A DNA stretch of 64,000 bases from Pararhodobacter aggregans (GTDB lineage Bacteria > Pseudomonadota > Alphaproteobacteria > Rhodobacterales > Rhodobacteraceae), in the NCBI RefSeq assembly GCF_003075525.1, contig NZ_QDDR01000006.1, positions 235,119 through 299,118 of the forward strand, read 5' to 3'. The translations under genes were made by a program, and so were the position numbers. Positions 43,488 through 53,700 of the stretch are shown here, one piece after another (the stretch's first letter is position 1; the number at the start of each line of letters is the position of its first letter). The notes under the pieces were generated by a model that was not told the origin of the DNA, searched no databases, and saw only the letters and a program-made list of their open reading frames with translations.

Positions 43488-43828
43488 ACGGCGCTGCCCG
43501 ACGTTTCGATGTCGAGACCATGCTGCAGGCCCATGTCGAGGCCGGGCTCGATCCGCGCCATTTCTGGACCCTGACCCCGCGCGAATGGCTGGTGCTGATG
43601 CGCGGGGCGCACGACCGGCGCGAGGCGGCACGCATCACAGCCGCCGTCACCAGCTGGCTGGGCACGCATCTGGACGGGAAGGGTCTGGACGCCTGGATCG
43701 CCTCGGCCAATCGCGAGGCGGCCGGGCCGATGACGCCCGAAGCCGTCGACCGGATGCTCACCCATACCGCCGCCGGCCTGCCGGTGATGACCCTCGACGA
43801 GTATCGACGCATGAAGGGAGCCCGCTGA
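43472..43828 (+). CDS. Tail assembly chaperone GT extension (T domain, reached by -1 frameshift)
   Basis: The -1 frame after the slippery site, 118 codons, ending at TGA 43826-43828 that overlaps the tape measure ATG. Together with G it would give a fusion of about 231 aa. Recognisable part: MLQAHVEAGLDPRHFWTLTP, REWLVLMRGAHDRREAARIT, ending TLDEYRRMKGAR. The T domain recruits tail tube protein to the tape measure-chaperone complex in lambda. An independent start at ATG 43520 lacks a Shine-Dalgarno. Confidence 0.8.
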   Translation, partial: ADAPLDGAARRFDVETMLQAHVEAGLDPRHFWTLTPREWLVLMRGAHDRREAARITAAVTSWLGTHLDGKGLDAWIASANREAAGPMTPEAVDRMLTHTAAGLPVMTLDEYRRMKGAR

Positions 43829-46056
43829 TGGCGCCGACCACCGGCAGGATGGAAGCCAAGCTTTCGTTGAACTGGAAGCAGTTCAAGGATGATCTGAAGG
43901 GCGCCAAGAGCGAAGTCAGCACCTTCGCCCGCAGTGCGGGCGCCAGCTTCGCCTCAGTGCGCAACATGCTGGGGCTGGTCGGTGTCAGCGTGAGCGCCGG
44001 CGCGATGGCCCGCTGGTTGCGCGGCACGGTCAGCGACCTGTCTGCCCTGGGCAAGCAGGCGCGCGATACCGGCCTCGATGTCGAGGAGCTGCAAGGCCTG
44101 ATGCGCGGCTTCGAACGCAACACCCGGGTCAACAGCGAGCAGCTGGGAACGGCGCTGGTCGATTTCAACGGCCGGGTCGGGCAGGCGATCACCGGCCAGG
44201 GCGAACTGGCGGCGGTGGCGGAACGCTATGGCATCGCCCTGCGCGGCGCCAACGGTCAGGTCCGCAGCCAGTCCGACCTGCTGCGCGAGGTGTCCCGGGC
44301 GATCCGCACCGCCCGCACCGAACAGGAGCGGCTGGTGATCGCACAGGCGGCCTTTGGCGAGCCCGGGCGGCTGATGGCCTCGGCGCTGGCAAGCGGGGCA
44401 GGGGTGCTCGACGAGATGGTGTCCCAGGCGCGCGAAGCGGGCGACGTCATCGACCGCAACCTGATCCATCGGGCCGAGATCCTCGACGACAAGTTCGACG
44501 CGCTGACCCGGCGGGTGGGGACGTTCTTTCAGGCGCTGGCGGTCGGGGCCTTGGCTGGCGGGGCAGAAACCGCGCAGGACACGCTGGAGCGGATGTTCGG
44601 CACCCTCGAGCGTGCGCGGTCCGTCTTGGGCGACGGGCTCTTTGACACGCTGATCGCCGAGACCGGCGAACTCGCCCAGATGGACGGGGTGATCGAGCGC
44701 CTCGAAGGCCTCGGCTTTTCGGCCGAGGAAATGGGGCGGTCTGCCCGCTGGGCCGAGGGCGAGCTCGCCGGAATGGTGTTCAGCCTGAATGAGCTCGGTC
44801 AGACCGGGCCCGCCGAGCAGATCCGCACGCTTTACGAAGAACTTGTCACCCTGATCGCTGGTCTCAACGACGGGTCGATCGGTGCAGATCAGTTCTCGGC
44901 CCGCCTGGTCGAGATCTCGCAGGAGGCGGTGGATCTGGTATCGGACCTCGACGACGTCGATTCCTCCCGGTTTACCCGGGTGACCACGGCCCTGGGCAGG
45001 ATGATCGAGCAACTGGTCGCGGCCCGCAGGCAGGCGCAGGGGCTGCGCACGGATCTTCCCGGTGCCACGGTCACGCAGTCCGAGAGCTTCTGGGACACGG
45101 AAGAGAGCCGCTTCAGCCTCAACCGCCTCGCACCGGCCACCTCTCCCCGCCCGCCCCCGGCACCCGTGCTGGACAGCATCGGCAACCGCGGCGGCCGTGG
45201 CGGGCGCAGCGGTCGCGATCGGAACGACTATGCCCGGGCAACCGCTGCCATCCGGGAGGAGACCAGAGCGCTTGAAATGGAGGCCGCGGCGCTGGCCGCC
45301 TCTGCGGTGGCCGGGTCCGACTACGCCCAGGCGATCGACTATGCGCGCGAGCGCGCCACGCTGATGAATGCCGCGCAGCAGGCCGGGATCTCCATCACTC
45401 CCGCGCTTCAAGCAGAGATCGACGGGCTGGCCCGTGCCTATGCCGAGGCGGGCGCCGCCGCCGAACGTTCGGCCGATCAGCTGCGCGAGGTCGAGGAACA
45501 GGCCGAGCGCGGCGCTGAGCGCTTCGTCGATTTCTTCGGGCGCATGAGCAAGGGCGGCGATGATGCGCGCCGGGCGGTGATCGACCTGATCGCCGAGTTG
45601 CTGCGCATGCGGGCGATCGAGGAGCTGTCCGGCCTGGCCAAATCGGGCGGGGGCGGGATCCTCGGCAGTGTCGTCCGGTTTCTGGGCTTTGACCAGGGCG
45701 GCTACACTGGCGACCAGCCGACCTCTGCCGTGGCCGGGGTGGTGCACGGGGGCGAGTATGTCTTCTCGGCGGCAGCGGTCCGGCGGCTTGGGGTCGGTGC
45801 GCTGGAGCAGATGCACCAGGCGGCGACGCGCGGCTACCGCTCGGGGGGCTATGTCGGCAGCGTTCCGGCTTCTGCGGGCTCGGCGGCCGCCGGTGGGTCA
45901 AGCATTGCGAACATCAACATCAAGATCGACGGCGCCAACGGCGACCAGCATGTGGTCGAGCTGGTGCGTCAAGGCGTCAGGCAAGGCCTCGAACAATATG
46001 ACCGCGTCCTGCCGGATCGTGTGTCGCAGATCCAACGCAATCCGAGGAGCCGCTGA
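43828..46056 (+). CDS. Tail tape measure protein
   Basis: A 742-aa, largely helical protein that sets tail length and helps DNA entry. Features: an N-terminal helical region (LSLNWKQFKDDLKGAKSEVS), a hydrophobic segment (MLGLVGVSVSAGAMARWLRG), long coiled-coil stretches (RATAAIREETRALEMEAAAL), and a Gly-rich C-terminus (DQGGYTGDQPTSAVAGVVHG, GGEYVFSAAAVRRLG) typical of tape measure ends. It starts at the overlapping TGATG with the GT frame. The length would predict a tail of very roughly 110 nm by the usual residue-to-length rule. Confidence 0.92.
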   Translation: MAPTTGRMEAKLSLNWKQFKDDLKGAKSEVSTFARSAGASFASVRNMLGLVGVSVSAGAMARWLRGTVSDLSALGKQARDTGLDVEELQGLMRGFERNTRVNSEQLGTALVDFNGRVGQAITGQGELAAVAERYGIALRGANGQVRSQSDLLREVSRAIRTARTEQERLVIAQAAFGEPGRLMASALASGAGVLDEMVSQAREAGDVIDRNLIHRAEILDDKFDALTRRVGTFFQALAVGALAGGAETAQDTLERMFGTLERARSVLGDGLFDTLIAETGELAQMDGVIERLEGLGFSAEEMGRSARWAEGELAGMVFSLNELGQTGPAEQIRTLYEELVTLIAGLNDGSIGADQFSARLVEISQEAVDLVSDLDDVDSSRFTRVTTALGRMIEQLVAARRQAQGLRTDLPGATVTQSESFWDTEESRFSLNRLAPATSPRPPPAPVLDSIGNRGGRGGRSGRDRNDYARATAAIREETRALEMEAAALAASAVAGSDYAQAIDYARERATLMNAAQQAGISITPALQAEIDGLARAYAEAGAAAERSADQLREVEEQAERGAERFVDFFGRMSKGGDDARRAVIDLIAELLRMRAIEELSGLAKSGGGGILGSVVRFLGFDQGGYTGDQPTSAVAGVVHGGEYVFSAAAVRRLGVGALEQMHQAATRGYRSGGYVGSVPASAGSAAAGGSSIANINIKIDGANGDQHVVELVRQGVRQGLEQYDRVLPDRVSQIQRNPRSR

Positions 46057-46706
46057 TGGCCCTGACCTTCCCCTTGGCGGCATCCGACTTCTTCGCCGGG
46101 TTGCGTCCGGCTGAAAGCACTTTCCACCTGCCCGCCAATATGAGTGTCAGCCGGACGCGGGGCGGGGCTATCCGCACTGCGGCCCGCGGCGAACGGCTTT
46201 GGACGGCGCGCGTCACCTTGCGGACAGAAGGGCGCGCCGCCGCGGCCGCAACCGCTGCGCTGGTCTCAGTGCTGACCGAGGCGGGCCGGAGCTTCTTCGC
46301 GCATCCAGTCCCGCTGAGCGCTCCGCGGCGCGACCCGCACGGCACTGCGCTGGCCGGGCACACGCCGACGATCCACACACTGGCGCCCGGCGGCCGCGAG
46401 TTGCGCCTGGCGGGCCTGCCCCCGGGCTATGTCCTCAGCGTCGGCGATTTCCTGTCCTTCACCTATGGCAGCAACCCGACCCGCTATGCGCTGCATCAGG
46501 TCGTCACGCCCTCCATTGCCGCGGGGGCGGGCATCACGCCGCTGGTCGAGGTCACGCCGCCCGTCCGCGACGGGGCGGCCACGGGCGCGGCAGTGGTGTT
46601 GGTCCGGCCCTTCATGAAGGCCGTGCTGATCCCCGGCGATCCCGGCCGGGCGGGCCCGAAATTCGTTGACGGCCTCACCCTCGATTTCATCCAGACACTG
46701 AGCTGA
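46056..46706 (+). CDS. Distal tail / minor tail protein
   Basis: A 216-aa mainly beta protein (TFPLAASDFFAGLRPAESTF; GGRELRLAGLPPGYVLSVGD, then FLSFTYGSNPTRYALHQVVT). Position right after the tape measure and beta content match distal tail proteins that attach the tail tip. ATG overlaps the tape measure stop by one base. The exact family is uncertain. Confidence 0.7.
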   Translation: MALTFPLAASDFFAGLRPAESTFHLPANMSVSRTRGGAIRTAARGERLWTARVTLRTEGRAAAAATAALVSVLTEAGRSFFAHPVPLSAPRRDPHGTALAGHTPTIHTLAPGGRELRLAGLPPGYVLSVGDFLSFTYGSNPTRYALHQVVTPSIAAGAGITPLVEVTPPVRDGAATGAAVVLVRPFMKAVLIPGDPGRAGPKFVDGLTLDFIQTLS

Positions 46707-46709
46707 TCC

Positions 46710-47372
46710 ATGAGAAACCTTCCTTCGGCCGTCGCCGCGCATCTCGCGGCGGGCGGTGGCATGGCCGTGCAGATGCTGGTCTGGCTGGTGGCGCGGGACA
46801 GGGCGACGGGCGCGCCCGAGCCCTTCGGTTTCTGGACCGGCGCCGATCATCAGGTGATCACCGTCGCGGGCGAGGGCCGCACCTACTACGGGGCGGGCGC
46901 GCTTTTGGAGGTGGATCCCGTGACCTCCTCCACGGCGCAGCTGTCGCGCAGCTGGCAGTTCAAGGTCTCGCAGCTCGACCCGGTGGTCGCGGAAGCGATA
47001 CGCACCTATGACGCCCGCCTCGCGCCGGTCGAGGTCCACGAATGGCACTGGGATCCCGAGGCCAATCTGCCGCTGGCCGAGCCGGTGCGGGTGATCCGCG
47101 GCACAGTCATGGATCTGGCGGTGCCGACGCCGCCCGTGGGGCAGCAGACCGAGGCCATCGTGCGGATCGTGACCGACGCCTGGCGCCTGACGCGCGGCCT
47201 GCCGCTGATGCGCTCGCATGAGGCGCTGCAGGCGCGCACGGCCGGGGCCGACAGCTTCCGGCGCTACGGCAACTTGACCGGCGTCTCGGTCGCCTGGGGC
47301 GAGCATTCGGCGGCGGCCGGCGACCTCTTCAGCGCGGCCGCCGCTCCGGCCTGGACCGGGGGGGAGCGATGA
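46710..47372 (+). CDS. Minor tail protein (tail-tip hub component)
   Basis: A 220-aa protein, FWTGADHQVITVAGEGRTYY and SSTAQLSRSWQFKVSQLDPV in its core, resembling the DUF2163/gpL-type hub proteins of siphophage tails. It overlaps the following gene by 4 nt. No catalytic motif or cysteine cluster seen, unlike lambda L, which carries an Fe-S site. Confidence 0.65.
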   Translation: MRNLPSAVAAHLAAGGGMAVQMLVWLVARDRATGAPEPFGFWTGADHQVITVAGEGRTYYGAGALLEVDPVTSSTAQLSRSWQFKVSQLDPVVAEAIRTYDARLAPVEVHEWHWDPEANLPLAEPVRVIRGTVMDLAVPTPPVGQQTEAIVRIVTDAWRLTRGLPLMRSHEALQARTAGADSFRRYGNLTGVSVAWGEHSAAAGDLFSAAAAPAWTGGER

Positions 47373-47782
47373 TCCGCAAGACCCCCGGCTGGCAGGCGCG
47401 TCTGGCGGCCTGTCTTTCTGCCTCGGCGCGGGCCGACTTCGGCTTCGGACAGCTCGATTGCGCCCTGCACGGCGCCTCGGCTCTGGCGGCGATGACCGGC
47501 GTTGATCTGGCGGCGCCCTATCGCGGCCGCTACCGCACCCTGCGCGGCGGGCTGCGGCATCTGCGGCGCGACGGCTACGCCGATCATATCGCCCTCGCCG
47601 CAGCGCATCTGCGCCGGCGCGAGCCGGGCGAGGCGCCCCAGCCGGGAGACCTCGCCGTGGTCGAGACCGAAGAGGGGCCCGCGCTCGCCGTGGTGCAGGG
47701 GGCGTCGCTCTATTTGCGCAGCCCCGCGGGGCTGGGTCTGCTGCCCGTGAGCCGGGCCTCCATCATCTTCGAGGTGCCGTGA
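47369..47782 (+). CDS. DUF6950-like / NlpC-like tail protein
   Basis: A 137-aa protein. The stretch FGFGQLDCALHGASALAAMT holds a Cys in the DCAL context, like the catalytic Cys of NlpC/P60 cell-wall peptidases; HIALAAAHLRRREPGEAPQP then GDLAVVETEEGPALAVVQGA follow as in DUF6950. Lambda K is a similar tail-tip peptidase that helps entry through peptidoglycan. A clear catalytic His is not obvious, so it may be structural. Confidence 0.7.
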   Translation: MIRKTPGWQARLAACLSASARADFGFGQLDCALHGASALAAMTGVDLAAPYRGRYRTLRGGLRHLRRDGYADHIALAAAHLRRREPGEAPQPGDLAVVETEEGPALAVVQGASLYLRSPAGLGLLPVSRASIIFEVP

Positions 47783-50700
47783 TGCCAGCCGTCGTCAGCG
47801 CGATCAGCGGGGTCTTCGCTGCGGTCAGCTCCAGCGCGATCGGCTCGATCGCCCTGCGCCTGCTGGGCTCCGTGGCATTGTCGGCGCTCTCCCAGGCGCT
47901 GGCGCCGAAGCCCAAGCCCTCGGGCCTGCGCACCGAGAACACGCTGTCCGGCGGCACCACGCCCGAGGCCTTCATGCTGGGCGCCACGGCGACCGGCGGC
48001 ACCTTCGTCTGTCCGCCGATGTCGCACGGCAGCGCGGGCAAGACGCCGAACGCCTTTCTCACCTATGTAATCGAGCTGGCGGGGATCCCGGGGCACCAGC
48101 TGGACGGGCTGATCCTGAACGGCGAGCGGGTCGCCATCCTGGCCGACGCGCCGCACCCGGATTACGGCCAGCGCCTTGGCGGCGCCTATGAGGGGCGCGC
48201 CTGGATCCGGTATCATGACGGCAGCCAGACCACCGCCGACGCCATGCTGCTGGCGAAATACCCCGCGCCCTTCGTCCGCCCCTGGTCGGCCGACATGGTC
48301 GGGGCAGGGATCTGCTATGCCGTCCTGACCTTCCGCTATGACCGGGAGGTGTTCCAGGGCTGGCCGCAATGCCGCTTCGAGCTGAGCGGCGTGCCGCTCT
48401 ACGATCCGCGCCGGGACAGCTCGGTCGGCGGGGAGGGCGCGCACCGCTGGGGGCAACCTGCGACCTATGAGCCGTCGAACAACACGGCGGTGCAGATCTA
48501 CAACGCCGCGCGGGGGATCGCGTTGCCCTCAGGCGACGTGTGGGGTGGCGAGATCCCGGCCGAGGATCTGCCGCTCGCGGTCTGGATCGCCGCCATGAAC
48601 ATCGCCGATACCCCGGCCGATGATGGCGCGGCCGGCACGGAACCCGCTTTCCGCTCGGGAATTGAGGTGCAGGTCGCCGACGAGCCCTTCTCGGTCATCG
48701 AGGAACTGCTCAAGGGCTGCAACGGCGCGATGACCGAGACCGGGGGCGTCTGGTCGCTGCGCCTCGGCGGGCCCGGCCTGCCGGTGCTGTTCCTCGAGGA
48801 TGATGGCATCATCGCCGACGAGGCGGAGGATTTCGCGCCGTTTCCGCCGATCGACCAGATCTTCAACGCGATCTCGGCCACGCATCCGGACCCGGCGAGC
48901 CTCTGGGAAAGCCGGGAATCCGAGCTGCGCGCCAACCCGGCCTGGGAGGCCGAAGATGGCGGCCGCCGCCTGCCGACCTCGCTGTCCTTGCCGACCGTGC
49001 CCTATCCGGTCCAGGTCGACCGCGTGCTCGCCGCGCTGATCGCCGATCACCGGCGCATGCGGCGCCATGTCATGACCCTCGATACGCCGGGCGCGGTGCT
49101 CGAGGCGGGCGATACGATTGCCTGGTCCAGTGTCGCGAATGGCTATGACGGCAAGCTCTTCGAGGTGACCGAGCTGAGCCGCGACCTGTTCACGCAGCAG
49201 GTCCGCGCCTCGCTGCGCGAGGTCGACCCCGGCGATTACGACCCGCCGTCCGGGCTGGTGCGGCCCAACGTGCCGGTGCCCGCCCCGGTGCGTCCGGCCG
49301 TCCAATCGGTGCCGGGCTTCGCGGTCAGCCCCTATGTCCTCGATGTGGAGGGCGAGGCGCGCCGCGCCGGCATCCTGGCGCTTTGGGATCCCGAGGGCGC
49401 GGATGATGCCCGCGGCCTCCGGATCACCATTCGCCGCGCGGGGCAGGGTGGCGACGGCGACGAGCGGCCGCCCTATCTGGTGCCCGCCGGAATGGCCGTC
49501 ATCACCGAAGGCTTGGTCGCGGGCGATTATGAGGTGCGCGCGCGGCTCAGGGTGGACCGGCCGACCAGCTGGACCGCCTGGCTGCCGGTCACCGTCGCCG
49601 ATGTGCGCCTGGGGCTGGTCGAGCTTTCGACCGAGATCACCGGCTGGCTGGGCGCGCTGCAGGAGTGGATCGACGGCGGGGTGATTGACCTGCCGGGTGA
49701 GCTGGCCTCGCTGGGCGCGGCGCTGAGCGCCGAGGCCGAGGCGCGCGCCACCGCCCTGGCGACCGAAGCGCAGGCCCGGGCCGATGGTCTCCTTGCCGCC
49801 GCCAATGCCCTTGCGGCCGAGGCTCAGGCCCGGGCCGAAGCGATCGCGACCGAGACCATGGCCCGCGCTGCCGCCCTGGCGGCCGAAGCTGAAGCCCGCG
49901 CCGCGGGGCTGCTCGAGGTATCGGAGGCCGTGGAAGCGGAGGCGGCAGCGCGCGCAGCCGCCTTGACAGAAGAGGCTCAGGCCCGGGCGGCGGATCTGGC
50001 CGCGGTCGGCGCCGAGCTCTCGGCCGAGACCGCCGCCCGGGTGGCGCTGGCGCAAGAGACCGCCGCGACCCTCCGGGACCAACGTGACCGGATCCGTGCG
50101 GTCGCGCTGGAGGTCGTGGAGCTGGGCAGCCAGGCCCATCTGGCGCGCGAGGAGCTGCGGCAGTCGATCAGCGCCCAGGTTGGCGACATCCGCGCGACGT
50201 ATGACGCGCAGATCCTCACGCTGGCCGACGAGGCCTCGGCCCTGGCCGCGCGGCTGGTGACGCTGGAGGTGAGTTCGGATGATCTGGCGGTGCAGATCGC
50301 CCAGGTGGATCAGGCCCGCATCGCCGGGGATGAGGCCCTGGGACAGCTGATTACCGCGGTCAGCGTCGGCACGGCCACGCAATTTGACCACACCCGGATC
50401 TGGTACTGGGACGAGGCGCCCGAGGGCTGGACCGGCGATCCGGTCGCGCCCTCGGTCACTGCCTCCGGGTGGCTGCGCCCCGGGGCGGCCTCCTCGGTGC
50501 TGTCCCCCACTGGCCTTACTATTGCCGGAGGTGCCTATCGCCAGGTCCGGGCGCGGATTCGCCGCGTCGGCGCCCCGGTCTGGGCGGGTGCGCTGTGGTG
50601 GGCCGGCGAGGGCGAGACCTGGGACGAGGCCCGTCGCGTGGTGCTGGAGGCGCCCGATTACGACGATAACATCGGTCTGCTGACTTGGGCGCCACAATGG

Positions 50701-53700
50701 ACTGGCGCGATCGACCGGATCCGCATCGATCTCGCCGATGGGGCGGATGCCTCCAATTATTTCGAGCTCGACTGGCTGGCAATCGGCCGCCCGGCGCCGG
50801 GGGCGTCGTCTGCCGAGTTGCTGGCCGAGCAGGTCGCGCGCATCGCGGCCGACGAGGCCGAGGCCGCTGAGCGCCTCCTCCTGGCTGCCCGGCTCACCGG
50901 CGTAGAGGGTGTGGCTGAAGGGGCCGCCGAGGCCGCCGAGGAGCTGGGCATCCGAGTCACCGAGACCGAGGATGGTATCGAGGCACTGTCTGGTCGGACA
51001 GCCGCGCTGGAAGCGACGGTCGATGACCCGACCTCGGGCCTCGCCGCCACAGCCGCCGCGCTCGAAACACTGGTGTCCCGGGTGGAGGCGCTGGATGATG
51101 GGTCGCAGGTCCTGCTGGCCGAGGCGATCCGTAATCTCCGGTCTTCTCTTCGCCAGGTCGCGCTGGAAAGTCTGGAGGCCGACGCACAGGCCGCGCTGGA
51201 GACGCAGGCGGTGCGGGAGTATATCGCCGAGGCCTCGCAGAGCCTGACCACGCGGATCGACGCGACCGACGGCACGGTCGAGGTCCTGGCCGAAGCGGTC
51301 ACCCTGCTGCAGGCCGCGATCCCGGGGCTCGCCACGGCCGAGGCCCTGGCCGCGCTCAGCGCCAGCGTCACCGATCAGGGCGGGATCCTGGAGGCGGTGG
51401 TCGCGGCGCAGAACAGCCTGACGGTGGCGGTTTCCGGCCTGACAACCGGCCAGACCGCCAACGGCGCCGCCATCGAGGCGGTCGAACTGCGCACGACCGC
51501 GGCCGAGGGTGAGCTGGCCTCGCAGGGCACGCGGCTGTCGAGCGTGGAGACCGGCGTCTCGGATCTGGAGACTGGCCAGACCGCCAATGGCGCTGCCATC
51601 GAAGCGGTAGAGATCCGAACCACCGCGGCCGAGGGCGAGCTCGCCTCGCAGGGATCGCGGCTGTCGAGTGTCGAGACCGGCGTTTCGGACCTGGAGACTG
51701 GCCAGGCCGCCAATGGCGCTGCCATCGAGGCGGTCGAGGTCCGCACCACTGCCGCCGAGGGCGGGATCGAGGCGCTGTCCGGCCGGACCGCCACGCTGGA
51801 GGCGACGGTCGATGATCCGACCTCGGGCCTCGCGGCGACGGCTGCCGCGCTGGAGACGCTGGTGTCGCGGGTCGAGGCGCTGGACGATGGCTCGCAGGTC
51901 CTGCTGGCCGAGGCGATTCGCAATTTGCGCAGCTCGCTCCGCCAGGCCGCGCTGGAAAGTCTTGAGGCAGGGGCGCAGTCGGCGCTCCAGACGCAGGCCG
52001 TCCGGGAGTACATCGCCGAAGCCTCGCAGATCCTGACCACGCGGATCGACACGATCGACGGCGCGGTCGAAGTCCTGGCCGAGGCGGTCACCCTGCTGCA
52101 GGCGGCGATCCCCGGCCTCGCCACGGCCGAGGCCCTGGCCGCGCTCAGCGCCAGCGTCACCGATCAGGGCGGGCTCCTGGAGGCGGTGGTCGCGGCGCAG
52201 AACAGCCTGACGGTCTCGGTCGAGGATCTGACGACCGGCCTCGCCGCCAACGGCGCTGCCATCGACGCGGTGGAGGTCCGCACGACGGCGGCCGAGGGCG
52301 AGATCGCCTCGCAGGGCACGCGGCTATCCAGCGTCGAGACCGGTGTGTCGGATCTGGAGACCGGGCAGGCCGCCAACGGCGCGGCCATCGAGGCGGTGGA
52401 GGTCCGCACCACCGCGGCCGAGGGTGAGATCGCTTCGCAGGGCACGCGGCTATCCAGCGTCGAGACGGGCGTCTCGGATCTGGAGACTGGCCAGGCCGCC
52501 AATGGTGCTGCCATCGAAGCGGTCGAACTGCGCACCACAGCGGCCGAGGGCGAGATCGCTTCGCAGGGCACGCGGCTGTCAAGCGTCGAGACCGGGGTCT
52601 CTGACCTGGAGACCGGACAGGCCGCGAACGGCGCGGCGATCGAGGCGGTCGAGCTGCGCACCACGGCCGCCGAGGGCGAGCTGGCCTCGCAGGGTTCGCG
52701 GCTGTCGAGCGTCGAGACGGGCGTTTCTGACCTGGAGACCGGGCAGGCCGCCAACGGTGCGGCGATTGAGGCGGTAGAGCTTCGCACGACCGCGGCCGAG
52801 GGTGAGATCGCCTCCCAGGGCACGCGGTTGTCGAGCGTCGAGACTGGTGTCTCGGATCTGGAGACCGGACAGGCCGCGAACGGCGCTGCGATCGAGGCAG
52901 TAGAGCTGCGCACCACGGCGGCCGAGGGCGAGATCGCAGCGCAGGGCACGCGGCTGTCGAGTGTCGAGACGGGCGTCTCGGATCTGGAGACTGGCCAGGC
53001 GGCCAACGGCGCTGCCATCGAGGCGGTTGAGGTCCGCGCGACGGCCGCCGAGGGCGAGATCTCCTCGCAGGGCACCCGCCTGTCGAGCGTGGAGACCGGC
53101 GTCTCGGATCTGGAGACCGGCCAGGCCGCCAATGGCGCGGCGATCGAGGCGGTCGAGGTCCGCACCACCGCGGCCGAGGGCGAGATCGCCTCGCAGGGCA
53201 CGCGGCTGTCGAGTGTCGAGACGGGCGTCTTGGATCTGGAGACCGGCCAGGCGGCCAACGGCGCTGCCATCGAGGCGGTCGAGGTCCGCACCACCGCGGC
53301 CGAGGGCGAGATCGCCAGCCTGGTCGTGGCTCAGACGGCGCTGACCGCTGATCTGGCGGGCAAGGCGGATGCCTCGGTCGTGGCCGGGCTGACCGCCCAG
53401 GTCACCGAGATCGACGGCGAAGTGACGGCGCTCTCGGGCGCCACGACCATCGTGCAGGCGGCGGTTCAGGGCGCGAACCTGATCGCCAACGGCAGTTTCG
53501 CGGGGGGAACGCTCACCGGCTGGGCCGCGGTCGCGCCGGGGATGATGGTGATCGCCCGCGATCCCGGGTCGGTGACCCCGGCCGAGGCCCTGGCGCCGAC
53601 GCCGCATGTCCTGCGGATCTACCAATCGGCCAGCGCCCAGACGGCGGATGTCGCGGTCGCCGTGCCGGTGACGCCGGGCGAGATGCTGCGCGCCTCGCTG

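Noticed and set aside
51514..53310. CRISPR array because of regular repeats
   Set aside because: Units are contiguous 126-bp in-frame protein repeats with no spacers, and there are no cas genes.
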